Shown: positions 1 through 6,475 of the stretch, piece by piece | Layout of the letters: every line of letters starts with the position of its first letter | Position numbering within the stretch: position 1 is the first letter of the stretch | From: CAZCSH01 sp964501545 | GTDB lineage: Bacteria; Patescibacteriota; Minisyncoccia; Minisyncoccales; RBG-13-42-11 | NCBI GenBank assembly: GCA_964501545.1 | Contig: CAZCSH010000024.1 | Coordinates: forward strand, 1 to 7,903 | Direction: 5' to 3' | Length of the DNA: 7,903 nt | Notes under the pieces: generated by a model | The model's database searches: none | What the model was told of the DNA's origin: nothing | What the model saw: only the letters and a program-made list of their open reading frames with translations | Made by a program: the position numbers and the translations under genes

Positions 1-992
1 TAGCCGTATCTTCCGGGACAGCCGCCCTCCAGGCAGCTTACACTGCAGCGGGTTTTGGTCCGGAGGATGAAGTAATTACTACGCCCTTAACGTTTGCCGC
101 CACCTCCAACGCTTTTGTTGTCTTGGGCGCCAAACCTGTTTTCGTTGATATTAATGAAAAAACTTTGAATATTAATCCAAAAGAGATTGAAAAGAAAATC
201 ACGAAAAAAACCAAGGCCTTGGCTGTGGTTGACTTTGCCGGCTTCCCCTGCCAATACGATGAAATTTTAAAAATTGCCCAAAAGCATGATTTATTAGTTA
301 TTGAAGACGCTTCTCATGCTTTGGGTTCTGTTTATAAGGGGCAGAAAATAGGCAGCATAGCTGATATGACCATATTAAGTTTTCATCCAGTAAAAACTAT
401 CACTACAGGGGAGGGGGGCATGGTTTTGACAAACAATAAAGAGTTTTATGAGAGATTGAAAGTTCTCAGGCATCACAGCATATTGAAGAAGCCAAAGAAA
501 GGAGCTTGGTATTACGAAATAGAAGAACCAGGTTACAATTTTCGCTTGACCGATTTCCAGGCAGCTTTGGGCATTTCTCAACTTCAAAAGCTAGATAAGT
601 TTGTCCAAAGAAGAAGAGAAATAGTTTCACAATATAACCAGGCTTTTGGCTATATTCAAGAAATTATTACTCCCCCCCCTGAGCCAAAAGGGGTAAAGGC
701 CGCCTGGCATATTTATGTTATCCAGCTGGTTTTGGAAAAACTAAAGGCTGATAGAAAGAAAATATTTGAAGATTTGCACAAAGAAGGGATTATGGTTCAG
801 GTGCATTATATTCCTCTTCATTTCCAACCCTTCTATAAAAAAAAGTTTGGTTTCAAGAGGGGAGACTTTCCTAAAACAGAAAACTATTACGAAAGAGCCA
901 TTACCTTGCCCCTCTTTCCTAAAATGACGAACAAAGAAGTAGAAAGAGTTATTGAGACGGTAAAAAAGATTATTAATTATTATCGATTATGA
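1..992 (+). CDS. pseC: PseC-type UDP-sugar 4-aminotransferase (5' end missing)
   Basis: A PLP-dependent aminotransferase of the DegT/DnrJ/EryC1/StrS family. PseC transaminates the UDP-4-keto-6-deoxy-AltNAc product of PseB to the 4-amino sugar, the second step of pseudaminic acid synthesis in the cytoplasm. The frame is open from base 3 to the TGA at 990-992, giving 329 visible residues; PseC is usually about 380, so roughly 50 N-terminal residues lie off the left edge. Visible motifs are the phosphate-binding SSGTAAL near the left edge, the cofactor-stacking Asp in VIEDASHALGS, and SFHPVKTITTGEGG with the Schiff-base Lys encoded at 393-395. The C-terminal half has YNFRLTDFQAALG and VQVHYIPLHFQP, both typical of PseC. 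The TTG at 123 is internal and is not a start. A C8 tract (672-679) encodes Pro-Pro-Pro in frame. The stop overlaps the next start as ATGA. Related sugar aminotransferases are possible, but the neighbouring pseI supports PseC. Confidence 0.9.
   Translation, partial: AVSSGTAALQAAYTAAGFGPEDEVITTPLTFAATSNAFVVLGAKPVFVDINEKTLNINPKEIEKKITKKTKALAVVDFAGFPCQYDEILKIAQKHDLLVIEDASHALGSVYKGQKIGSIADMTILSFHPVKTITTGEGGMVLTNNKEFYERLKVLRHHSILKKPKKGAWYYEIEEPGYNFRLTDFQAALGISQLQKLDKFVQRRREIVSQYNQAFGYIQEIITPPPEPKGVKAAWHIYVIQLVLEKLKADRKKIFEDLHKEGIMVQVHYIPLHFQPFYKKKFGFKRGDFPKTENYYERAITLPLFPKMTNKEVERVIETVKKIINYYRL
672..679 (+). repeat. C8 homopolymer inside pseC
   Basis: Eight consecutive C residues lie in frame in the aminotransferase gene, as codons CCC CCC CC(T), encoding three prolines. 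Long C or G runs are unusual in coding this AT-rich, and slippage here would frameshift pseC. As given the tract is in frame, so the gene is intact at this point. C/G tracts are known contingency switches in surface-glycan genes of Campylobacter and Helicobacter; eight is near the lower limit, so any such role is inference. Confidence 0.6.
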
Positions 993-1637
993 AAAACTTA
1001 AAAAAAGAAATTTTTCAAGAAAAAAAATGGAAAGGAAAATTTGGGGCAGATTACACTTTTAGAAATCCTCAAACCCCAAAGGCTATGGATAAATTATTTA
1101 TCCAAAATTATGGTATCAGCCGCACCAAACTAAATAAAGAGTTTTTGGGGGAGACGGATCGTTCGTTAAAAATTTTAGAAGTAGGTTCTAATGTTGGGAT
1201 TCAGTTAGTTCTTCTTCAAAAAATGGGATTTAACAATCTTTATGGAATAGAAATCAACAAAGAAGCGATCCGTCTCTCTCTCTCTTACAAAAAATATTAA
1301 CATGATTCAGGGCTCCGTATTAGATATTCCTTTTAAAGATAACTATTTTGATTTAGTATTTACTTCTGGGCTACTTATTCATATATCGCCATCTGATATA
1401 AAAAAAGCAATAAGACAAATTTACCGGTGCACAAAAAAGTATATTTGGGGATTTGAATATTATGCCGATAATTACACTGAAATAGTTTATAGAGGCAAAA
1501 AGAACATGCTTTGGAAAGCAAACTTTCCTAGACTATATCTTAACTTCTTTAAAGATTTAAAACTATTAAAAGGGAAAAAGCTTAAATATTTAAACAATAA
1601 AAATGTTGATATGATGTTTCTCTTAAAAAAGAAATGA
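989..1637 (+). pseudogene. Pseudaminic-acid-associated SAM methyltransferase, frameshifted
   Basis: Two frames together make one class I SAM methyltransferase of about 214 residues. It resembles the methylase family that accompanies pseudaminic acid genes (TIGR03587 type, from memory). The first part, 989-1300 (103 residues), has an N-terminal KKWKGKFGADYTFRN stretch, motif I ILEVGSNVG (residues 62-70) and the acidic ribose-binding residue in YGIEIN (about 88). The second part, in the next frame to 1637, has IQGSVLDIPF, then NYFDLVF, LLIHISP, YRCTKKYIWGFEYY and YRGKKNMLWKANF. The second frame is blocked upstream by a TAG at 1248-1250 and the first ends at TAA 1298-1300, so the shift lies between about 1251 and 1297. 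That interval holds (CT)6 and A6. Adding one CT or removing one A restores a continuous protein reading into KNINMIQGS. ATG 1302 sits one base after the stop, so two coupled half-proteins are also possible. The likely substrate is the nonulosonic sugar or its glycan; this is inferred from context. Confidence 0.85.
1274..1285 (+). repeat. (CT)6 dinucleotide repeat at the frameshift site
   Basis: Six tandem CT units, with a T on each side, lie inside the short interval in which the methyltransferase must change frame. Seven or four CT units would put motif I and the downstream motifs in one frame; six does not. An A6 run (1289-1294) follows four bases later and is an equally good place for an indel. 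The repeat is directly visible. Its role in switching the gene is inference. Confidence 0.7.
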
Positions 1638-2386
1638 AAAAAAACCAAAACTCAAAATCTAAAATAGTAGCGATTATTCAAGCTAGAATCGTTTCAACCA
1701 GATTGCCGGGAAAAGTTCTTTTGGATGTTGAAGGAAAGCCTATGCTTTGGCATGTGATTGAAAGACTGAGAAGAGCCAGACAGTTAGATGAAATAATTTT
1801 AGCTATTCCTGACACAAAAGAGAATGATGTTTTGGAAGAGTTTGCCAAAGAAAATAATTTAAAGTATTTTCGGGGTCCAGAAGAAGACGTCCTTTCAAGG
1901 TATTATCTGGCTGCCAAATCATTTGGAGCGGATACTATAGTGAGAATCACTTCCGATTGTCCTTTAGTCGCTCCAGAAGTGGTGGATAGGGTGGTCCGGG
2001 AATGCTTAAAGTCGGGAGCAGATTACACTTCCAATATTCTGAAGAGGACTTATCCTAAAGGTTTAGACGTTGAGGTGTTCACTTTTGAAGCTTTGGAAAA
2101 GTCTTTTCAAGAAGCAAAGGCTGGAGCTGAAAAAGAACATGTCACTTTGTATATAAGAGAGCATCCCGAAAAGTTCAGAAGAACCAACGTTGAAAACGAC
2201 AGAGACCTTTCTCGTTTTCGTTGGACGGTGGATGAGAAAGAGGATTTGGAGTTTGTTCAGGAAGTTTACAAAAGACTTTTTCGGGAGGGAAAGATATTTT
2301 CAATGGAAGAGATTATTGACCTTTTGAGAAAAGAACCAAAATTGGTGGAAATCAACAAAAACATTAAAAGAAAACCCCCGCAATGA
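1634..2386 (+). CDS. spsF: SpsF-family cytidylyltransferase (probable CMP-pseudaminic acid synthetase)
   Basis: A nucleotidyltransferase of the SpsF/COG1861 family, 250 residues, the usual length. It would transfer CMP from CTP to the nonulosonic acid, the PseF step. It is not the NeuA-like classical PseF type. Visible features are the N-terminal nucleotide-binding loop IIQARIVSTRLPGKVL (residues 14-29), RITSDCPLV with the metal-binding Asp at about 108, GLDVEVF (143-149), EKEHVT (167-171) and RWTVDEKEDLEFV near 196-208. The glycine common in the loop (QARMGSTRLPGK) is Val here, a small oddity; the RLPGK core is kept. The start ATG overlaps the previous TGA as ATGA, and its own TGA overlaps the next start in the same way. 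No Shine-Dalgarno is visible, so translation is probably coupled. The substrate is inferred from the neighbouring pseC and pseI. Confidence 0.85.
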   Translation: MKKNQNSKSKIVAIIQARIVSTRLPGKVLLDVEGKPMLWHVIERLRRARQLDEIILAIPDTKENDVLEEFAKENNLKYFRGPEEDVLSRYYLAAKSFGADTIVRITSDCPLVAPEVVDRVVRECLKSGADYTSNILKRTYPKGLDVEVFTFEALEKSFQEAKAGAEKEHVTLYIREHPEKFRRTNVENDRDLSRFRWTVDEKEDLEFVQEVYKRLFREGKIFSMEEIIDLLRKEPKLVEINKNIKRKPPQ

Positions 2387-2832
2387 TTTCTATAAGAAAA
2401 GCAAATTTCAATGACATAGAATTTTTGTGGTATTTAAGAAACCAACCAGGAACTTACAAATATTCTCGCCAGAAGCAGGCAGTGAGCTGGAAAGAACACG
2501 TTAAATGGATTATGCCGATTCTTTTAGAGGCAAGTAATAAAAATATTTTTATAATTAAAAATTTAAAAACCCCTATTGGACAAATTAGATTGGATTGGAT
2601 GAATAATAAAGAAGTTGAGATTAGCATTTCTATTTTGAAAGAATTTCAAGGAAAGGGTCTTGCTTCAAAATCCTTAGATTTAGCAATAAGACAAGTTAAA
2701 AAAGAAAAGAAAATAAGTTCATTAATAGCTACAGTTCACAAGGAAAACTTAGCTTCGCGGAAACTGTTTGAAAAATTAAATTTTCAACTGAAAGAAAAAA
2801 ATCAATGGCTAAAATACACCTTAAAACTATGA
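2383..2832 (+). CDS. pseH: PseH-like GNAT N-acetyltransferase
   Basis: A 149-residue GNAT-fold acyltransferase. PseH acetylates the 4-amine of UDP-4-amino-4,6-dideoxy-AltNAc from acetyl-CoA, between PseC and PseG. The N-terminal pattern IRKANFNDIEFLWYLRNQP, followed by S-R-Q and VSWKEHVKWI (residues 34-43), is typical of acetyltransferases in PseG/SpsG-type sugar loci. The acetyl-CoA pyrophosphate loop is EFQGKGLAS (residues 87-95), and NLASRKLFEKLNF (122-134) is the usual C-terminal GNAT helix and strand. The gene is joined by ATGA overlaps on both sides. In many loci pseG lies next to, or is fused with, this gene; here it is absent. Exact substrate and acyl group are inferred from context. 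Another sugar-amine acetyltransferase is the main alternative. Confidence 0.78.
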   Translation: MISIRKANFNDIEFLWYLRNQPGTYKYSRQKQAVSWKEHVKWIMPILLEASNKNIFIIKNLKTPIGQIRLDWMNNKEVEISISILKEFQGKGLASKSLDLAIRQVKKEKKISSLIATVHKENLASRKLFEKLNFQLKEKNQWLKYTLKL

Positions 2833-3872
2833 ATATAGGAAATCGTCAAATTGGACCGGGGCAACCAGTTTTTATGGTGGCTGAAATTTCCGGCAATCAT
2901 AATCAAAGTTTTGAAAGAGCAAAAGAATTAGTAGAAGCTGCCTGCCAGGCAGGAGCAGACGCCATTAAGCTTCAGACCTATAAGCCAGAGATCCTAACTA
3001 TTGATTGCGATAAAAAATGGTTTCAAGTTGAGGTGAATGAGGCCTGGAAGGGGAGGACTTTGTACGATTTATACAAGTTAGCCTATACTCCCTGGGAGTG
3101 GTTGCCGGAAATGAAGAAAATAGCAGAAAGCTATGGAGTTCCTTTATTTTCCAGTCCGTTTGATGAGAGCGCGGTGGATTTTCTGGAAAAAATGGGGGTT
3201 CCGGCCTACAAGGTTGCCTCTTTTGAGCTGATTGATATTGAGTTGCTCAAAAAGATAGCCAGCACTAAAAAGCCAGTAATTATGTCCCGGGGCATGGCCT
3301 CGGTCGAGGAAATAGAATTGGCTATTTCCACTTTAAGAGATAATGGGGCAAAAGATATAGCTGTTTTACAATGTGTTTCAGCTTATCCAGCCCAGCCAGA
3401 AGACATGAACTTAGCCACTATTCCTGATTTAAGAAAAAGATTCGGAGTGGTGGCTGGTTTGTCAGATCACACCTTGGGGATAGAAGCAGCCACAGCCTCT
3501 GTTGCTTTGGGAGCCTCTATTATTGAAAAACACTTTACTTTAAGCAGGGCAGAAGGCGGGGTTGACGCTGCCTTTTCATTGGAGCCTCAAGAGTTCCAAG
3601 AGCTAGTAAGGGTGGTTAGGACCATAGAGAGAGCAGTGGGAGAAGCCCGGTATGGTTTGGGCGAGCGAGAAAAAGAAAACTTGGTTTTTAGAAGATCGCT
3701 TTTTGTTGTTAAAGACATGAAAGCAGGAGACAGTTTTAACAGAGAGAATGTGCGTTCTATTCGACCGGGCTATGGCTTAACTCCCAAGCACCTGTCAGAA
3801 GTTCTTGGTAAAAGAGCTGCAAAAAACATTGAACGAGGAACGCCTCTTGCTTGGGAATTAGTTAGGCGTTAA
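2829..3872 (+). CDS. pseI: Pseudaminic acid synthase PseI
   Basis: A NeuB-family synthase of 347 residues that condenses phosphoenolpyruvate with 6-deoxy-AltdiNAc to form pseudaminic acid. The TIM barrel (about residues 15-280) shows VAEISGNHNQ (17-26), DAIKLQTY with Lys 48, LFSSPFDESAVDFLE and YKVASFE. Metal-ligand histidines are His 214 in LSDHTLG and His 235 in IEKHFTL. SRAEGGVDAAFSLEP (239-253) is the PseI signature; sialic acid synthases have a MPGPDH-type sequence there. A C-terminal SAF (antifreeze-like) domain spans about 289-347, including FRRSLFVVKDMKAG and RGTPLAWELV. I chose ATG 2829 over the in-frame ATG at 2805: it makes the ATGA overlap seen elsewhere in the operon, and the family normally begins just before IGNRQIGPGQPVF. 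This is the strongest anchor for the pathway assignment. Confidence 0.93.
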   Translation: MNIGNRQIGPGQPVFMVAEISGNHNQSFERAKELVEAACQAGADAIKLQTYKPEILTIDCDKKWFQVEVNEAWKGRTLYDLYKLAYTPWEWLPEMKKIAESYGVPLFSSPFDESAVDFLEKMGVPAYKVASFELIDIELLKKIASTKKPVIMSRGMASVEEIELAISTLRDNGAKDIAVLQCVSAYPAQPEDMNLATIPDLRKRFGVVAGLSDHTLGIEAATASVALGASIIEKHFTLSRAEGGVDAAFSLEPQEFQELVRVVRTIERAVGEARYGLGEREKENLVFRRSLFVVKDMKAGDSFNRENVRSIRPGYGLTPKHLSEVLGKRAAKNIERGTPLAWELVRR

Positions 3873-3877
3873 GTCTT

Positions 3878-4519
3878 ATGGCTCACCAAAAAGTTTTAAA
3901 AATTGTAAGAGATTGTTGTGGTTCTGAGATGGCAGCGTTATTTAGCCTGCTTTTAAAGCAAAAAACCGAGAAAGCAGATGCCATTATTTTTCTTCAGGGA
4001 GACAGGCTAGATAGAGCCAAAACCGTTGTTTCTTTATACAAGAAAGGCTGGGCGGGAAAAGTTTTGATTGCTGGGAACAATGAGCTTATCGGCAGGAAGA
4101 AGAGGAACGAGGAGAATGATGTGTATTTGGACGAGATTAAGAATTATTTGTTGAGAAATAGCATTCCTGAAAAAGAGATTACTGTGGATGATAAATCCCT
4201 AAACACCCTTGAGCAGGCCCAGAATACAATTAAAAAAGCCAAAGAAAAGAAATGGAAGAGCATTATTGTGGTTACCTCGCCCTACCATCTTTTACGAGCT
4301 TTCCTAACTTTTCTTAGACAGGCAAGAGAGATGAAGTGGAAAGGGATTATTTATATGAAAGGAGCCGATAAGCTATCCTGGTTCTTACCCCCCAGCGGAA
4401 GAAAAAAGCAAGCTTTTGAAATGCTGGCAAAGGAAATTGAAAAAATGAAAACATATAAAAAGGACATAGCCACCATTAAGCAGGGCTTAGATTATATTAA
4501 GCAGCTAAAACCATTATGA
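3878..4519 (+). CDS. DUF218/YdcF-like family protein
   Basis: A 213-residue protein of the DUF218 (YdcF/SanA/ElyC) family. Visible hallmarks are ADAIIFLQGDRLDRA (residues 33-47), KVLIAGNN (61-68), the SLNTLEQAQNTIKKA helix with its conserved acidic/Asn pattern (107-121), and IIVVTSPYHLLRAFLTF (129-145). The C-terminal part, from about 180, is Lys-rich and helical. There is no signal peptide or membrane segment, unlike SanA and ElyC, so it is probably cytoplasmic. The family has no firm biochemical role: some members affect envelope lipid-carrier or peptidoglycan phenotypes, and E. coli YdcF binds SAM. It follows pseI after a 5-base gap, one of only two non-ATGA junctions here, and overlaps the next gene by ATGA. 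Its place in a nonulosonate operon suggests a sugar or lipid-carrier job, but I cannot name a reaction. Confidence 0.75.
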   Translation: MAHQKVLKIVRDCCGSEMAALFSLLLKQKTEKADAIIFLQGDRLDRAKTVVSLYKKGWAGKVLIAGNNELIGRKKRNEENDVYLDEIKNYLLRNSIPEKEITVDDKSLNTLEQAQNTIKKAKEKKWKSIIVVTSPYHLLRAFLTFLRQAREMKWKGIIYMKGADKLSWFLPPSGRKKQAFEMLAKEIEKMKTYKKDIATIKQGLDYIKQLKPL

Positions 4520-5055
4520 AAATAGTATTTTATGGCGGCAGGCAAGCAGGCATGGTTGCTCTTTTGACCCTTTTGGCGTTAGATCACAAAGTGGTTTGCG
4601 TGGTACCGGTAGACAAACCCGTAGAAAGGGTTGCTAAGAGCTTGAAGATGACCATTAAAAAACCAAAGGATATAAATCAAAAAAGCTTTGTTAATTATTT
4701 AAAAAGCTTAAAACCCGATTTATTTGTCTGCTGTCATGGAAGACAGATATTGAAAAAAGACATATTGACGATTCCTGCTATCAATCTTCACCCTTGTTTG
4801 TATAAATATCCAGGAGCCAATCCCGTTGGAAAGATGCTGAAAGAAGGCAACAAACGAGCTTCGGTTGCTTGCCACTGGATGACAGAAAAGGTTGATAGGG
4901 GCAAGGTGATTGTTGAGAAGTTCTTGGAGGTTCAGGGTCTTAGCGTGGTTGAAGTTTATAACGAACTTTATCCTTTATATTCAGAGGTTTTAATAGCTGC
5001 TTTGGAAAAAATTAAGCAAAGAAAAAATGATGTCTTCTTACCAAATATTTACTAA
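4516..5055 (+). CDS. Formyltransferase-fold protein, putative sugar N-formyltransferase
   Basis: A 179-residue single-domain protein related to the N-terminal catalytic domain of the methionyl-tRNA/GAR formyltransferases, which use 10-formyl-tetrahydrofolate. The catalytic Asn-His-Asp set can be read as Asn 90 and His 92 in NLHPCLYKYPGANP and Asp 127 in HWMTEKVDRGKVI. The usual HPSLLPxYxG loop is one residue shorter, with Cys for Ser and no LLP proline. It has no C-terminal tRNA-binding domain, so it is not Fmt, and the context argues against purine synthesis. An N-terminal glycine-rich strand (KIVFYGGRQAG) is present. Likely role: formylation of an amino group on the nonulosonic acid or another sugar of the glycan; 7-N-formyl pseudaminic acid is known from the P. 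aeruginosa 1244 pilin glycan. It starts in an ATGA overlap and its last 29 bases overlap the flippase gene. The substrate is inference. Confidence 0.75.
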   Translation: MKIVFYGGRQAGMVALLTLLALDHKVVCVVPVDKPVERVAKSLKMTIKKPKDINQKSFVNYLKSLKPDLFVCCHGRQILKKDILTIPAINLHPCLYKYPGANPVGKMLKEGNKRASVACHWMTEKVDRGKVIVEKFLEVQGLSVVEVYNELYPLYSEVLIAALEKIKQRKNDVFLPNIY

Positions 5056-6475
5056 AAACATCGGAATTATTGGAGCGGCCAATGTTTTTATTGCGGCAGA
5101 AAGAATTATTCTTTTGCCAATATTAACCAAGTTTTTGGGAGCTGCTAATTACGGCATTTGGACTCAATTAAGCATAACTCTAAGCTTGATGGCTCCCTTA
5201 ATCCTTTTGGGGCTGCCTTATACTTTAGTTAGGTTTTTGGCTGGAGAAAAAGACATTGAGCAAATTCAAGACGGGGTTTATTCGGTTTTAGCCTTTGTTT
5301 TTATAATAGCTATAGTTTTTATTTTGTTGTTTTGGTTTTTCGCTCAGTCGATCGCTGACTTTCTCCAGAGCCCGGTATTGTTTGTCAAAATTTTGGGTTT
5401 TGTGATTTTGTTTGAATGTTTGGGATTGGTTTTGCTGGGAGCTTTGCAGGCTTTCCAGGAGGTAGTGAAATATTCTCTATTCACCATTTTGAAAGCCCTT
5501 GGAGAGATTGGTTTGGTTTTGGCAGCCATTTTTTTAGGCTATGGTTTATTTGGTGCAGTTCTTTCCCTTTTGATTATTCGCTTGTTGGTTTTCTTTTTCT
5601 TGCTTGCTTATTTTCTAAAGAAAATTGAGATAAAAGCGCCAAAGTTTTTCAAAATAAAAGAATATTTGCGCTTTGGGCTGCCAACCGTGGCGAGCAGTAT
5701 TTCTTATTGGATGGTTTCTTCCAGCGACAAATATTTAATTGGTTTTTTCTTGGGTGTTCTTTTTGTGGGTTACTATGCTCCGGCCTATACCATGGCTAGC
5801 GTTTTAACTTTTATAATTTACCCTTTTATTTTTATGCTGCCTCCGGTTCTTTCCAGGGCTTTTGACGAACATCGGATAGAGACAGTGAGAACTTATTTAA
5901 AATATTCTCTTAAATATTTTTTGGTAATAGCTATCCCAATAATTTTTGGCTTATCGATTTTGTCTCAAGAAATCCTAACGATATTTTCAACTCAAGAGAT
6001 AGCCCGCAATAGCCACCACATTATGCCCTTTGTCGCTTTAAGCTTTCTTTTTTACGGAGTTTATAATATTTTCGTTCAGGTTTTGGTTTTATTCAAGAAG
6101 ACAAAGATTTTTGGGGCAATCTGGCTGGGAGCGGCTTTCTTGAATATTGGCTTGAATTTTTTATTTATTCCAATTTTTGGCATTATAGCCGCCGCTCTAA
6201 CCACCCTTATTGCTTACAGCTTTAGCCTGGGATTAACCTGGTATTTTGTCTCCAAGAGGCTTCAGTTTGAAATTGACTGGCAATTTATAGCAAAGAGCCT
6301 TTTGGCCTCGGGCGTTATGATTGTTTGTATTTTGTGGCTGGGACCTGTTGGCTTATTTCAAGTGAGCTTAGCCATTCTTTTTGGGGCGACGATTTATGGG
6401 ATTTTAATTTATTTATTAAGAGGCTTTCAGCAAAAAGAGATTGAATTTATTAAGCTATTTTTGAAAAATTTATGA
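5027..6475 (+). CDS. wzx: Wzx-like polysaccharide flippase (MOP superfamily)
   Basis: A very hydrophobic protein of 482 residues with about 14 predicted membrane segments (roughly 12-32, 45-68, 85-106, 117-140, 150-171, 173-197, 213-230, 235-255, 258-275, 296-314, 331-352, 362-382, 384-406 and 421-463 as the last pair). Length and layout match Wzx/RfbX-type flippases. The N-terminus (FTKNIGIIGAANVF, then LLPILTKFLGAANYGIW) and SSSDKYLIGFFLGVLFVGYY at 231-250 are typical of the family. It would move undecaprenyl-linked oligosaccharide to the outer face of the cytoplasmic membrane, here a glycan with the nonulosonic sugar. ATG 5027 and ATG 5030 are both possible starts; either overlaps the formyltransferase gene by 26-29 bases in another frame. 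No Shine-Dalgarno is clear. The stop overlaps the next ATG as ATGA. Confidence 0.9.
   Translation: MMSSYQIFTKNIGIIGAANVFIAAERIILLPILTKFLGAANYGIWTQLSITLSLMAPLILLGLPYTLVRFLAGEKDIEQIQDGVYSVLAFVFIIAIVFILLFWFFAQSIADFLQSPVLFVKILGFVILFECLGLVLLGALQAFQEVVKYSLFTILKALGEIGLVLAAIFLGYGLFGAVLSLLIIRLLVFFFLLAYFLKKIEIKAPKFFKIKEYLRFGLPTVASSISYWMVSSSDKYLIGFFLGVLFVGYYAPAYTMASVLTFIIYPFIFMLPPVLSRAFDEHRIETVRTYLKYSLKYFLVIAIPIIFGLSILSQEILTIFSTQEIARNSHHIMPFVALSFLFYGVYNIFVQVLVLFKKTKIFGAIWLGAAFLNIGLNFLFIPIFGIIAAALTTLIAYSFSLGLTWYFVSKRLQFEIDWQFIAKSLLASGVMIVCILWLGPVGLFQVSLAILFGATIYGILIYLLRGFQQKEIEFIKLFLKNL

Noticed and set aside
375..587. Minus-strand reading frame inside pseC
   Set aside because: It is antisense to the conserved PLP-lysine region of PseC and its translation resembles no protein family.
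123..992. A complete aminotransferase starting at TTG 123
   Set aside because: The same frame is open back to base 3 and encodes conserved family sequence including the SSGTAAL cofactor loop, so the gene begins outside the window.
1286..1304. Programmed ribosomal frameshift in the methyltransferase
   Set aside because: The needed shift is +1 (or -2). No site here allows a cognate +1 re-pairing, and I see no clear stimulatory element. A repeat-length change or single-base indel explains it more simply.
2805..2828. Upstream ATG start for pseI, adding eight residues
   Set aside because: ATG 2829 makes the ATGA overlap used elsewhere in the operon and fits the usual family N-terminus; the extra residues would only overlap the acetyltransferase C-terminus.
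2829..3872. A sialic acid (NeuB) or legionaminic acid (LegI) synthase instead of PseI
   Set aside because: The EKHFTLSRAEGGVDAAFSLEP-region signature and the EISGNHNQ motif are the PseI forms, and a PseC-type aminotransferase is present rather than NeuC.
5344..5628. Short reading frames on both strands inside the flippase gene
   Set aside because: They lie fully within a well-supported membrane protein gene, and their composition is what alternative frames of hydrophobic coding produce.
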